Program-made: the position numbers and the translations under genes
The notes under the pieces: model-generated
Database searches by the model: none
Seen by the model: the letters and a program-made list of their open reading frames with translations, nothing else
Told to the model about the DNA's origin: nothing
Shown here: piece after piece, positions 16,341 through 25,246 of the stretch
How the letters are laid out: every line of letters starts with the position of its first letter
Numbering within the stretch: the stretch's first letter is position 1
NCBI RefSeq assembly: GCF_001646665.1
Contig: NZ_LWBU01000279.1
Span: forward strand, 65,908-129,907
Source of the DNA: Streptomyces noursei
GTDB lineage: Bacteria; Actinomycetota; Actinomycetes; Streptomycetales; Streptomycetaceae
Direction of reading: 5' to 3'
Length of the DNA: 64,000 bases

Positions 16341-17327
16341 ATGCAGCCCGAGCCGACCGCCGAGCTCCGCCACCGCATCGTCGAGGCCCCGGCCGGGCGC
16401 CTGCACCTGGTCGAGCAGGGCACCGGTCCGCTGGTCCTGCTCGTGCACGGCTTCCCCGAGTCCTGGTACTCCTGGCGCCGCCAGCTCCCGGCCCTCGCCG
16501 CGGCCGGGTACCGGGCGGTGGCGATCGACGTGCGCGGGTACGGCCGCTCCTCCAAGCCGGAGGCGACCGACGCCTACCGCATGCTCGACCTGGTGGAGGA
16601 CAACGCCGCCGTCGTGCGTGCCCTCGGCGAGGACGGCGCGGTGGTCGTCGGACACGACTGGGGCGCCGGCATCGCCGCCGCCTCCGCCCTGCTCCGCGCC
16701 GAGATCTTCCGGGCCGTCAGGCTGCTGAGCGTCCCCTACGCGCCGCCCGGCGGCCCCCGCCCCAGTGAGGTCTTCCGCCGGATCGGCGGGCCCGAGCAGG
16801 AGTTCTACGTCTCCTACTTCCAGGAGCCCGGCCGCGCCGAGGCGGAGATCGAGCCCGACGTCCGCGGCTGGCTCGCGGGGTTCTACGCGGCCCTGTCCGG
16901 CGACACCATGCCCGCCCCCGACGAACCCGACCCGCACTTCGTCGCCCACGGAGGCCGGCTGCGCGACCGCTTCCCCGCCGGCCCGCTCCCGGCCTGGCTG
17001 ACCGAGGAGGACCTCGACGTCTACGCCGGGGAGTTCGAGCGCACCGGCCTGACCGGCGCCCTCAACCGCTATCGCTCCATGGACCGCGACTGGGAGGACC
17101 TCGCCCCCCACCGCGGCGCCCCCATCGGGCAGCCCGCCCTGTTCGTCGGCGGCGCACTGGACGCCTCCACCACCTGGATGGCCGACGCCATCGACGCCCA
17201 CCCCACCACCCTCCCCGGCCTGTCGGCCTCCCACATCCTGGACGGCTGCGGCCACTGGATCCAGCAGGAGCGCCCCGACGAGGTCAACCGCCTGCTGACC
17301 GACTGGCTCGCCACGCTCCAGGGGTAG
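16341..17327 (+). CDS. Epoxide hydrolase-like alpha/beta hydrolase
   Basis: A 328-residue alpha/beta hydrolase. The oxyanion motif is HGFPESW (H36-P39). The nucleophile elbow is VGHDWGAG with Asp106 followed by Trp, the epoxide hydrolase arrangement. A cap region (about 140-240) supplies Tyr residues, and the C-terminal GCGHWIQQERPDEV carries the catalytic His. All core residues look intact, so it should open epoxides by an Asp ester intermediate. The ATG follows GAGGAGAAGCCC. It is divergent from an XRE-cupin regulator. Confidence 0.87.
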   Translation: MQPEPTAELRHRIVEAPAGRLHLVEQGTGPLVLLVHGFPESWYSWRRQLPALAAAGYRAVAIDVRGYGRSSKPEATDAYRMLDLVEDNAAVVRALGEDGAVVVGHDWGAGIAAASALLRAEIFRAVRLLSVPYAPPGGPRPSEVFRRIGGPEQEFYVSYFQEPGRAEAEIEPDVRGWLAGFYAALSGDTMPAPDEPDPHFVAHGGRLRDRFPAGPLPAWLTEEDLDVYAGEFERTGLTGALNRYRSMDRDWEDLAPHRGAPIGQPALFVGGALDASTTWMADAIDAHPTTLPGLSASHILDGCGHWIQQERPDEVNRLLTDWLATLQG

Positions 17328-17344
17328 GCCCGTCCGAGGGGTGA

Positions 17345-17448
17345 GCCGGTCCGGGGGCCCGTTTGGGGGTTCGCCGGTCCGGGGGTTCGCCGGTCCGGGA
17401 TCGAGCCGGTCCGGGGGTACGCCCGTCCGGGGTCGAGCCGGTCCGGCG
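17345..17448. repeat. Direct repeats of a GCCGGTCCGGG-type unit
   Basis: Between two convergent hydrolase genes, GCCGGTCCGGG or a close variant recurs about six times at 15-33 nt spacing, alternating with GGGGTTCGCC- or TCGA-type fillers. No gene is visible. It could be slippage-derived or part of a convergent terminator region. Confidence 0.5.
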
Positions 17449-17495
17449 CGGGAACACGGAGCTCGCCCGCCGCGTCCCGTGGACCGGTGGAGGGC

Positions 17496-18374
17496 TCAGC
17501 GGAGCAGCAGGTCGCGAATCGCCTCCGTGATCTCGTCGGGCGCCTCCTCGGCCATGAAGTGCCCCGCGCCGGTCAGCCGGTGGTCCAGGTCCGGCGCCCA
17601 CGCGCGCCAGACCGCGGCGGCGTCGTAGCCCAGTCGCGCGCCCCAGTCCTGCTGCACGACCGTCACGGGCATGGCCAGCTGGGAACCGGCGTCCCGGTCC
17701 GCCTGGTCGTGTGTGACGTCGATGCCCGCCGAGGCCCGGTAGTCCGCGACGATCGACGGCACGGCCGCGGCGCTCGCCCGCAGGTACGCGGCCCGGACCG
17801 GTTCCGGCACGGCGGCCGGGTCCCCGGCCCAGGCATCGAGGAACGAGCCGAAGTAGGCGTCGGCGCTGTTGGCGATCATCGTCTCCGGCAGCCCCGGCGG
17901 CTGCGCCATCAGAAACAGGTGGTAGCCGACCGCCGCCGGGACACCGTGAAGGACGTTCCACATGTCCAGGGTCGGCACGACATCGAGGATGCCCAGATGC
18001 GTGAGGGTCTCGGGGTGGTCCAGTCCCGCACGGAAGGCGACCAGGGCGCCCCGGTCGTGGCCGACCAGGGCGAAGCGCTCGTGGCCGAGCGCCGCCGCCA
18101 GGGCGACGACATCGGCGGCCATGGTGCGCTTGGAGTACACATCGGGGCCGGTGGCCACCGGCTTGTCGCTGGCGCCGTAGCCGCGCAGGTCGGGACAGAT
18201 CACCGTGTGCTCGCCGGCGAGCCGCTCGGCCACGTGCCGCCACATCAGGTGGGTCTGGGGGAAGCCGTGCAGCAGCACGACCGGGCTGCCGCTGCCGCCG
18301 ACGGCGGCGGCCAGCTCCGCTCCGTCGGCGCCGGGCAGACGGAGCAGGTCGAAGCCGGGGATGGTGGGAGTCAT
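17496..18374 (-). CDS. Haloacetate dehalogenase-like alpha/beta hydrolase
   Basis: A 292-residue alpha/beta hydrolase closest in wording to haloacetate dehalogenases. HGFPQTHLMWRHVA (from H36), PDLRGYGASDKP and the elbow GHDRGALVAFR (Asp107-Arg108) are characteristic, as is GYHLFLMAQP, which holds the halide-site His152. The Trp that normally follows this His in fluoroacetate dehalogenases is Leu153 here, so fluoride release is doubtful. The catalytic His is in TGAGHFMAEEAPDE. The gene is divergent from the SARP gene at 18534 (159-nt gap). It may act on another haloacid or be a general esterase. Confidence 0.8.
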   Translation of the reverse strand: MTPTIPGFDLLRLPGADGAELAAAVGGSGSPVVLLHGFPQTHLMWRHVAERLAGEHTVICPDLRGYGASDKPVATGPDVYSKRTMAADVVALAAALGHERFALVGHDRGALVAFRAGLDHPETLTHLGILDVVPTLDMWNVLHGVPAAVGYHLFLMAQPPGLPETMIANSADAYFGSFLDAWAGDPAAVPEPVRAAYLRASAAAVPSIVADYRASAGIDVTHDQADRDAGSQLAMPVTVVQQDWGARLGYDAAAVWRAWAPDLDHRLTGAGHFMAEEAPDEITEAIRDLLLR

Positions 18375-18533
18375 GGAAGGCCCTTCTCGGGGGTCGGGGG
18401 TCGGGGGGCCGGGGGACGGGGGGACGACGAAAGCCTCGGCCCCAGGACTGACGGGGTCAGCGTGGGCGGCGGCGATCAGCAGCCGATCAGTGCGCTTCGA
18501 CGCCGCGGACCCGGGGCACGGAAGATGGAGGGC

Positions 18534-20471
18534 ATGCGAATCGACGTACTCGGTGCCGTGCGGGCCCTCCGCGACGACGGCACCCCGGTCGACCTGGGGG
18601 GACCCCGCCACCGTGAGGTGCTCGCCCGCCTCGTCGCCGCCGGGGGACGGATGGTCCCCACCGGCACCCTCGTGGACGACCTGTGGGCCGAGCCGCCGGT
18701 ACGCGCCGTGGGCGCGTTGCGTACGTTCGTCGCCGCGCTGCGCCGCGCCATCGAACCCGGCCGGCCTCCCCGCACCCCGCCGCGCGTCCTCGTCACGGAA
18801 GGACCCGGCTACGCCCTGCGCCTGCCGCGCGACACCGTGGACGTCCACCGGTTCGAGGACGCCCTGGCCCGCGCCCGGCGCGCACCCGATGCGCTGACCG
18901 GCCTCGACGCCGCCCTCGCGGCCTGGCGCGGCCCCGCCTACGCCGATGTGACCGGCTCCGTATGGGCCCAGCGGGAACGGACCCGGCTGGAGGAGCTGAG
19001 GCTGGAGGGGCTGGAACTGCGCGCCCGCATCGTCCTCGACTCCGGCTCAGGAGCCGAGCTGGTCGCCGAACTGGGCGCCCACGTCACCGAACACCCGTGG
19101 CGCGAGCCGGCCTGGGGGCTGCTGGCCCGCGCACTGCACCGGGCAGGCCGTCAGGCGGACGCCCTGGCCACCCTCCGCCGCGCCCGCACGATGCTCGTGG
19201 AGCAGCTCGGACTCGAACCCGGCGCCGACCTGCGGCGCCTGGAGACGGACATTCTGCGCGGAGCCACCACGCTCCAGCCCCCGCGTACGGTGTGGACCGC
19301 AGGCGTACGACTCGGACCGCGCACCACCGTGGAAGTGGCGCGCACCCTGGCCCTGGCGGGTGGTGACGCCCTCGTCCACTCGCGGCGCGACCGCCTCGCC
19401 GCCGTCCGGACGGCGGAGCGCACCGGGGACACCGTCCTGACCGCGCGCGTCATCGGCGCCTACGACGTGCCCGCCCTCTGGAGCCGGGCCGACGATCCCG
19501 ATCAGTCCCGTGCCGTCGTCGCGGCGGCCGAGCGCACGCTCGCCGCGCTCGGCACCGACGGCCCCCCGGAGCTTCGCGCCCGTCTGCTGGCCACCGTCGC
19601 GGTCGAGAGCCGCAGCGCCGGCCTGTCCGCGAGCGAACGGGGGCGCGCCGGGCAGGCCGCGCGCGAGGCCGAGGCGCTGGCCCGGGAGCTGGGCGATCCC
19701 GCCCTGCTGGTGTTCGCCCTCAACGGTGTGTTCCTCCAGACCTTCGCCCGGCCCGGGCTCGCGGCGGCACGGGACGTGATCGGCGGCGAGGTCGTCGACC
19801 TCGCCACCCGGCACAAGCTGCCGGGTTTCGCCGTGCTCGGCCGGCTCATCCGTCTGCAATCCGCCTCCGCCCTCGGCGACCTCGACGCCGCGGCCGCCCA
19901 CGCCGAGGCCGCCGAGCGGCTCGCCCTCAGCACCGAGGCCTCTCTCGTCCCCGTACTCACCGGATGGTTCCGGGCCCGGGTCACGGCCGCCCGCAGCACC
20001 GCGCGGGGCGGACCGGCCGCCGCCACGGCCGCGGCGCACTACCGCGCCGCCGAGGACGCCCTCGCCCGGACAGGGGGCATGCCGGGGCTGCACCGGGGCC
20101 TGTTCGCCCTCGCGCTCCTGGGCCTGCGTCTGCTGCACGGCCGTCCCGCGCCCACTGATCCCGCTCTCGACTGGGGCCCGTACCGGCCCTGGACGGACCC
20201 CTTGGTGCTGCTCGCCCTGAACCGGGCCGAGGAGGCCCGTACCGCCCTGGCCATGGCACCCGAACCACCCCTCGATCACATGCAGGAGGCACTCTGGTGC
20301 CTGACCGCCCACGCCGCCGCCCGCCTCGGCGAGCGCCAGGCCGCCGCCCGCGCGACCACGGTTCTGCGCGCCGCCGGCACCGAAGACGCGGGCGGGGCGA
20401 GCGGGATGCTGACGCTGGGGCCGGTCGCACGGTACCTGGCGGAGGCGGAGGCATGCGCCGCCGGGAGATGA
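18534..20471 (+). CDS. SARP-type regulator with OmpR-like wHTH, BTAD and long C-terminal helical domain
   Basis: A 645-residue transcriptional activator of the AfsR/SARP type. Residues 1-90 form the winged-helix domain (RIDVLGAVRALRDDGTPVDL, RHREVLARLVAAGG, VGALRTFVAALRRAIEP). The bacterial transcriptional activation domain follows (about 95-240; RLEELRLEGLELRARI, ALHRAGRQADALATLRRAR, LGLEPGADLRRLE). No P-loop is visible in the remaining 400 residues, which are helical and TPR-like. This differs from full AfsR, which has an NB-ARC ATPase. The ATG follows GATGGAGG. The target may be the divergent hydrolase. No biosynthetic cluster is adjacent. Confidence 0.83.
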   Translation: MRIDVLGAVRALRDDGTPVDLGGPRHREVLARLVAAGGRMVPTGTLVDDLWAEPPVRAVGALRTFVAALRRAIEPGRPPRTPPRVLVTEGPGYALRLPRDTVDVHRFEDALARARRAPDALTGLDAALAAWRGPAYADVTGSVWAQRERTRLEELRLEGLELRARIVLDSGSGAELVAELGAHVTEHPWREPAWGLLARALHRAGRQADALATLRRARTMLVEQLGLEPGADLRRLETDILRGATTLQPPRTVWTAGVRLGPRTTVEVARTLALAGGDALVHSRRDRLAAVRTAERTGDTVLTARVIGAYDVPALWSRADDPDQSRAVVAAAERTLAALGTDGPPELRARLLATVAVESRSAGLSASERGRAGQAAREAEALARELGDPALLVFALNGVFLQTFARPGLAAARDVIGGEVVDLATRHKLPGFAVLGRLIRLQSASALGDLDAAAAHAEAAERLALSTEASLVPVLTGWFRARVTAARSTARGGPAAATAAAHYRAAEDALARTGGMPGLHRGLFALALLGLRLLHGRPAPTDPALDWGPYRPWTDPLVLLALNRAEEARTALAMAPEPPLDHMQEALWCLTAHAAARLGERQAAARATTVLRAAGTEDAGGASGMLTLGPVARYLAEAEACAAGR

Positions 20472-20969
20472 CCGGCACCGGTCCGCGGCCCCGCTCCCCC
20501 ACCTGCCCGCCCCACGTGCCCGGGCGACGGTGCGACAACCACCGTGCTCTGCCGACCAGGTGAGCCCGGCCCGCAGGGCCGGCACGGCCGGCGGGACGGC
20601 CAAGAGCTCGAAGTCGACGCAGTCAGTCGTCGTCGGTGAACTGCACGAGCAGACCCGCCGCGCGGCGGTCGTGGTCGCGGACGTGGACGTCCCGCAGCCC
20701 CTCCGCGGCTTTGTCCGGGCCGTCCGCGAGCCTGCCCCCTGGCCTGCCACGTCCCGTCGTCCGTCGTCCCGGGCCGTGTCGCCGCCGTCCCGTGCACCGC
20801 CGGCGGCCCGGCCCGCACCGGTCCCCGTACGGATACCTGATCCAGGACGAGCGGCATGAGGTCAGCGCCCGCCCCGCCTGCGCGGGGGAGGTTCCGGGCC
20901 GTCACCCGTCACGGTGGTTGCCCCGCGCGTTCCGGGGTGCGCCACACCGGGCTCGGGCACGGTGGGGGG
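20472..20969. other. Intergenic region with a possible degraded leftward reading frame
   Basis: No intact gene. On the minus strand a frame ending at 20622 reads DKAAEGLRDVHVRDHDRRAA then GLLVQFTDDD before its stop, which looks like a natural C-terminus. It has no start codon nearby. A second leftward frame starting at 20857 (MPLVLDQVSVRGP...) could be the other half if a frameshift lay between them. The evidence is too thin to call a pseudogene. Confidence 0.3.
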
Positions 20970-21527
20970 ATGCGCCTTCGCCGGATCACCCCGCCCGTCC
21001 TCGCCGCCCTCCTGGTCCTGTCCGGATGCACGACCGTCGGGGGCGTGCCGTCCGCCCCGCCTCCGGGCCTCGCGCCCGCGGGCGACCGTCTCCCCTCCCC
21101 CGTACGGGAGTTGCCGGCCGAGCGGCCCGCCGTCCGGGAGCATCCCGTCCCCCGCCCGGCGCCCGCCCGTGAGGAGCTCGCCGGCACCGGCCGCGCACCC
21201 GCGCCGCCGCCGGGGAAGGAGGCCGGGCGCAAGGCGCCGGACACGCCGGCCGGACAGGGGCGCCGGCCGCACCCGCGCGCCGAGCACCGGCCGCCGGGCG
21301 GAGCCGGGTACCAGCACCCCGCCGCGCCGCGGCAGCGCCGCTCCTCGGCCGGGGGCGAGCGGCGGGCCGAGGCACCGCGGGCGAAGGCGCCGCGCACCGC
21401 CCGTCCGAAGCCCGCGGCGAAGCGGCCGCTGCCCCGCCGGTCCGTCGGCATGCGCGACCTGTGCCGTGCCTCCCACGGTGTGGCGGACCCGTCCATCGTC
21501 AGCCTCTGCCACCGGGCGTACGGCTGA
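20970..21527 (+). CDS. Putative Pro/Arg-rich lipoprotein
   Basis: A 185-residue protein. The N-terminus MRLRRITPPVLAALLVLSGC is a lipoprotein signal with lipobox LVLSGC. Residues 25-155 are a disordered Pro/Arg/Ala-rich linker. The last 25 residues (RDLCRASHGVADPSIVSLCHRAYG in parts) are more complex and contain two Cys that could pair outside the cell. The ATG at 20970 follows GGTGGGGGG. This pattern of lipoprotein anchor, flexible stalk and small C-terminal module suggests a cell-surface protein, but no family is recognised. Confidence 0.65.
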   Translation: MRLRRITPPVLAALLVLSGCTTVGGVPSAPPPGLAPAGDRLPSPVRELPAERPAVREHPVPRPAPAREELAGTGRAPAPPPGKEAGRKAPDTPAGQGRRPHPRAEHRPPGGAGYQHPAAPRQRRSSAGGERRAEAPRAKAPRTARPKPAAKRPLPRRSVGMRDLCRASHGVADPSIVSLCHRAYG

Positions 21528-21642
21528 CCGGGCCGCCGGCGGCGGTGCCGTAATCCACTGGTCCGGTGCGTTCCCGCTGACGTACCGTCTGCTCTCCCGG
21601 CCGGCCGCAACGGCGGTGGGCCACGTCCGGAGAGCGGTTCCC

Positions 21643-21996
21643 ATGACCAGGCAGCAGCAGACGACGACTTTGTGGCGCCCCACCGGCCCCGAGGAGTTGG
21701 AGCTGGTGCGCGCGCTGGACTGGCGGGCGTGGCCGCCCCGGCTGCCCGAGCAGCCGATCTTCTACCCGGTCCTGAACGAGGACTACGCGGTGCGGATCGC
21801 GCGGGACTGGAACGTCGGGCACTCCGGCGCCGGCTTCGTCACCCGCTTCGAGGTCCGGTCGGACTTCCTGCGCCGCTACCCGGTCCAGCAGGCCGGGGGC
21901 CGGACCATCCTGGAGCTGTGGGTGCCCGCCGAGGAGCTGGACGAGTTCAACGCCCACATCGTCGGCAGGATCCAGGTGGTGCACGAGTTCCGCTGA
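21643..21996 (+). CDS. Small conserved protein of unknown function
   Basis: A 117-residue soluble protein with a compact, well-ordered sequence: TTLWRPTGPEELELVRALDW, LPEQPIFYPVLNEDYAVRIA, FVTRFEVRSDFLRRYPVQQAGG and ELWVPAEELDEFNAHIVGRI. It resembles a common actinobacterial protein often labelled ADP-ribosylation/crystallin J1; that label is historical and not supported by any visible ADP-ribosyl motif. The ATG at 21643 is preceded by CGGAGAGCGGTTCCC. The neighbours give no functional hint. Confidence 0.7.
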   Translation: MTRQQQTTTLWRPTGPEELELVRALDWRAWPPRLPEQPIFYPVLNEDYAVRIARDWNVGHSGAGFVTRFEVRSDFLRRYPVQQAGGRTILELWVPAEELDEFNAHIVGRIQVVHEFR

Positions 21997-22071
21997 GCGG
22001 CACCGGGGCCCGGGGCCGCCGGTCCGGTCCGGGGTCCGGGCAGGGGCGGGCGTTCGTGCAGGATGGTCGCC

Positions 22072-24105
22072 ATGACGGGTGGGGAAGACGCGTACGCACG
22101 GGTTCTCACGGCGGCGGGGCTGGAGGTCGTGGCCGGTGGCCCCGCCGACGACGTCCTGCCGCCGTGGGTGGCCCGGCGTCCGGTCGTGGCGTTCGACGCG
22201 GAGCCGACCGTGGCCGTGCGCGGGGACCGGCCGGACGTGGTGGCCGAGGTGAACGCGCAGTGGCACCGGCTGGCGGCGGAGTACGGAGTCATCGGCCCGG
22301 ACGGCACCTTCCTGGTCTGCGCCCCCGACGCGTCGGCCGGGAGCCCGGGCGGGGCGCTGCCGCCGGGGCCGGGGCATCCGGACGGATGGACGCGGGTCCG
22401 GCTGGCCGGCGCCTGGGACCTCGCGGGGGTGCTGGGCGAGCGGCCGGGGCGGCCCGAGTTCCTCACCGCCTCGACGGACGGCGACGCGTTGCTCGGTGTG
22501 ACGAGCGAGGAGTACGACATCTGGCTCGTGGCCAAGGCGCGGGTCAAGCGGTGGCAGGAGGAGACCGCGCGGGCGGCGGCGCGGGAGACCCCGCGGGAGC
22601 GGGACGCCGCCTGGGCGTCGTGGTCGCGCGGGCCACGTCCCACGGAGCGGCTGCACACCGCGTGGCTGGCGGGCCTGGCGCACAACCAGGGCGCGCCCGA
22701 CGAGGTGCTGCTGCGGCTCCTGGGCAGGACGAGGCCCCTGCTGCGGCGGAGGCTGCCGGCCCCGGTGGTCGACGCCGCGGTCGCGCACCCCGACTGGGCG
22801 GTCAGGGCCGACCTGGCGGACTTCCAGCCGGACATGACGGCCGAGCAGTGGACCCGGCTGGTGTTCGGCGAGCCGGGGCAGGCCCGCCGCCTCCTGCTCG
22901 CCGGGGTCGCCGCCGACCGGGGGGCGGGCCTCACGGACGCCGGTTACGAGCGGCTGGCGACCGACCCGCACCCCCTCGCCCGCGCGGCGGCCGCCCGCCT
23001 GCCCGGACTGCCCGCGCACCTGCTCACCGCCCTGGCCGGTGACCCCGAGGCGCGGGTCCGGGCGGTCGCGTGCCCGCCCGCCTGGCCGCACCTGGACCAC
23101 CCGGCGCGGGAGGCGCTGATCGCCGATCCCGACGGCACCGTGCGCAGGGCCGCCCTGCTGCGGCACCACGAGGGCGGGCGACTGCCGCGGGCGCTCTTCG
23201 ACGAGCTGGGGCTCGGGCAGGACGCCGTCGAGAAGTACGCCCTCGAACGCGCCCACGCCGAGGAACTGGCCGCCCACCCCGATCCGGCGTGGCGCCGGGC
23301 GCTGGCCGCCGGTCCGGGCCTTGACCCGGACCTGGTGGCGCGGCTGGCGGAGGACCCGGACGACGAGGTGCGGTTGGAGGTGTCGATCCGCCCAGGCCTT
23401 TCGGAGGCCTGCCGGGCGGCCGTCCGGGTCCACGTCCACCCGGACGCCTTCCGGCGGCACCTGCCGTGGGTGGCGGACCTGCACGACGACCCGGAGGCCA
23501 TGCGCCGGCTGGCCGCGTCCTCCCATCCGTGGGTGCGCGGCGCCGTCGCCCGGGCCCGGCGGCTGCCGCCGGACGTGGTGGATCGGCTCGCGGGTGATGG
23601 GGACCCGGTCGTCCGCCTCTTCCTCGCCGAGTCGTGCGACGACGCGCCGGGCTGGATGCTGCTGGAGGTGTGGCGCTGGTGGCCGGGCAGCTTGAGCCGT
23701 CCCGACCGGCCGCGCGGCCACCCCAACTTCCCCCGCTCGGGCCTGCTCCGGTACGCGGACGACCCGCATCCCCGTATGCGGCTGCTGGCGCTGGACGATC
23801 CGGAGTCCACGGCCGGTCTCGTGGAACGGTTCGGCCGCGACCCCGATCTCTGGGTGCGTGCGCGCGCCGCCGCCGACCCGCGGCTGTCGGCGGCGTCGGC
23901 CGTACGGCTGCTCGACGATCCGCGGGCGCTGGTCAGGCAGCAGGCGATGCTGCACCCGGCGCTGCCGGCACGGACACTGATCCGTCTGCTGCGGGACGGG
24001 GCCACGGCCGAGGACGCGGCGCGCAACCCGGCGCTCCCCGTCCCGGTGATGCACGCGATGATCGACGCCCGCGAGCCGCGGGGGACGGCCGGCGGCCGGC
24101 CGTAG
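22072..24105 (+). CDS. Leucine-rich-repeat-variant / HEAT-like repeat protein
   Basis: A 677-residue soluble protein. The first 170 residues are a separate alpha/beta region. From about 190 to the end it consists of repeated helical units of 20-25 residues with a DP-hinge: LARLAEDPDDEVRLEVS, LAADPDPAWRRALAAGPGL, LAASSHPWVRGAVARARRL, VDRLAGDGDPVVRLFLAE, LLDDPRALVRQQAMLHPAL. This is the leucine-rich-repeat-variant pattern of Streptomyces scaffold-like proteins. The ATG at 22072 has AGGA eight bases upstream; an ATG at 22063 is also possible. Protein-protein binding is likely, but the partner is unknown. Confidence 0.75.
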   Translation: MTGGEDAYARVLTAAGLEVVAGGPADDVLPPWVARRPVVAFDAEPTVAVRGDRPDVVAEVNAQWHRLAAEYGVIGPDGTFLVCAPDASAGSPGGALPPGPGHPDGWTRVRLAGAWDLAGVLGERPGRPEFLTASTDGDALLGVTSEEYDIWLVAKARVKRWQEETARAAARETPRERDAAWASWSRGPRPTERLHTAWLAGLAHNQGAPDEVLLRLLGRTRPLLRRRLPAPVVDAAVAHPDWAVRADLADFQPDMTAEQWTRLVFGEPGQARRLLLAGVAADRGAGLTDAGYERLATDPHPLARAAAARLPGLPAHLLTALAGDPEARVRAVACPPAWPHLDHPAREALIADPDGTVRRAALLRHHEGGRLPRALFDELGLGQDAVEKYALERAHAEELAAHPDPAWRRALAAGPGLDPDLVARLAEDPDDEVRLEVSIRPGLSEACRAAVRVHVHPDAFRRHLPWVADLHDDPEAMRRLAASSHPWVRGAVARARRLPPDVVDRLAGDGDPVVRLFLAESCDDAPGWMLLEVWRWWPGSLSRPDRPRGHPNFPRSGLLRYADDPHPRMRLLALDDPESTAGLVERFGRDPDLWVRARAAADPRLSAASAVRLLDDPRALVRQQAMLHPALPARTLIRLLRDGATAEDAARNPALPVPVMHAMIDAREPRGTAGGRP

Positions 24106-24207
24106 TGCGGACTGACTCCTGCGGCCTCCAGGAGCGCGGGATTGCGTCCGGCGCAGTGCACCGGACCGGGGGTTCGCGGCGCCCAACGAACTTTGCGCCA
24201 AGGCGCG

Positions 24208-24236
24208 TTGACAAGGTCGCTCGCCCTGGGTACCGA
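24208..24236 (+). promoter_or_regulatory. Probable promoter of the GNAT gene
   Basis: TTGACA (24208-24213), a 17-nt spacer ending in TGGG, and TACCGA (24231-24236). The -35 is perfect, the -10 is weak but the TGG before it resembles an extended -10. It lies 20 nt before the ATG at 24257. Confidence 0.45.
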
Positions 24237-24256
24237 AAGTGTGTTCCCATGCTGCG

Positions 24257-24796
24257 ATGGAGAGCGAGAGCGGGTCAGAACCTGCCGCACCGTCGGTCGT
24301 CCGCCCGCGTACCGGGCGCGACCTCGGTGACTGTGTGCGCGTGCTGGCGGAGGTCCACGAGCGCGACGGCTATCCGGTGAACTGGCCCCGCCTTCCGGGC
24401 GGGTGGCTGTCGCCGCCGGCGCTTCTCGGTTCGTGGGTGGCGGAGCGGGACGGGCGCGTCGTCGGCCATGTGGGCCTGTCCCGAAGCGGGGCGGGGGACG
24501 CGGCACCCGGGCTGTGGAGCGCGCGCACGGGGGTGGCGCCCGGCGCGACCGTCGTGGTCAGCCGGCTGTTCGTCGCTCCGTCGGCACGCGGCCACGGGAC
24601 CGGTGCGCTGCTGATGGCGCGGGCGGTCGCGGAGGCCCGGGGCCGAGGTCTGCATCCGGTGCTCGACGTGGTGGCGTCGGACACCGCGGCGGCTGCGCTG
24701 TACGAACGGCTCGGCTGGGAACTGCTGGACACGGTCGAACAGCGGTGGGGGCCGCAGCAGAAGGTGGCCGTCCGGTGTTACGCGGCGCCCGGGTGA
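24257..24796 (+). CDS. GNAT-family N-acetyltransferase
   Basis: A 179-residue acetyl-CoA-dependent N-acetyltransferase. The core shows strand beta-4 (VVVSRLFVAPSARGHGTGALLM) with the acetyl-CoA pyrophosphate loop R-x-x-G-x-G/A as ARGHGTG, followed by LDVVASDTAAAALYERLGWELL, the usual motif B. The substrate is unknown. The ATG at 24257 gives the normal family length; an upstream ATG at 24239 would add six residues. It is followed by the helR control region on the same strand. Confidence 0.85.
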   Translation: MESESGSEPAAPSVVRPRTGRDLGDCVRVLAEVHERDGYPVNWPRLPGGWLSPPALLGSWVAERDGRVVGHVGLSRSGAGDAAPGLWSARTGVAPGATVVVSRLFVAPSARGHGTGALLMARAVAEARGRGLHPVLDVVASDTAAAALYERLGWELLDTVEQRWGPQQKVAVRCYAAPG

Positions 24797-24908
24797 GAGG
24801 CGCCTCCTGCCCTGATCGCCTCCCCGGGGTCCGCCGCTCGCGGACCCACCGGTTCGACCGCGGGAGAACGCCCGGCCGGCCGCACGAAAACAAGAAGGCG
24901 AAAGGTGA

Positions 24909-24938
24909 TTGCACCTCTCGCCACTCTCAACTTATAGC
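24909..24938 (+). promoter_or_regulatory. Promoter of helR
   Basis: TTGCAC (24909-24914) and TATAGC (24933-24938) are separated by 18 nt, in an A/T-rich patch that stands out from the background. Transcription would start about 24944, at the left edge of the RAE. Confidence 0.6.
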
Positions 24939-24944
24939 GCACGG

Positions 24945-24965
24945 GGGGCCTTGCGGCAAGGCCCC
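24945..24965 (+). promoter_or_regulatory. Rifamycin-associated element (RAE)
   Basis: A 21-bp inverted repeat: left arm GGGGCCTTG, centre CGG, right arm CAAGGCCCC. This is the known RAE pattern found upstream of rifamycin-inducible genes such as helR, rph, arr and iri in actinomycetes. It lies just downstream of a good -10, at the predicted transcription start. Published work links RAE to induction by rifamycins; the match here is by eye. Confidence 0.85.
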
Positions 24966-25246
24966 GGTCATACCGCAGAATCGCTGGCCCAAGCCACGTC
25001 GGTGGCTGCGGAAACGGGAGACCCAGGGGTGCGTGTGTTGTTGTCGGTCCAAGAGGTCCAAGGGGTCCAAGGGGTCCAGGCGATGGGGGCGGTCCGAGCC
25101 GTCCGGGCGGTTCAGCCGGTTCCGGGCCCGTGCGGTGGCGCCGGACCCGAGGCGGGGCCTGTGCCGGGGGCGCGGGCGTCGGGCGGCGGGACGGGGAGGC
25201 GCGTGTCACCGGGCCTCCCCGGTACGGCCGGATCGGAGGTGGTCCG

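Larger units (their letters stand above)
24797..25246. other. helR control region and long leader
   Basis: A 450-nt region with no convincing gene. It holds the helR promoter and RAE (24909-24965) and then about 280 nt of transcribed leader before the helR ribosome-binding site CGGAGGTGG. The leader contains direct repeats GGTCCAAG(A/G)-GGTCCAAGG-GGTCCAAGG-GGTCCAGG (about 25046-25080). A frame at 24909-25250 is open across it, but the sequence looks like repeat translation, not a protein. Confidence 0.55.
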
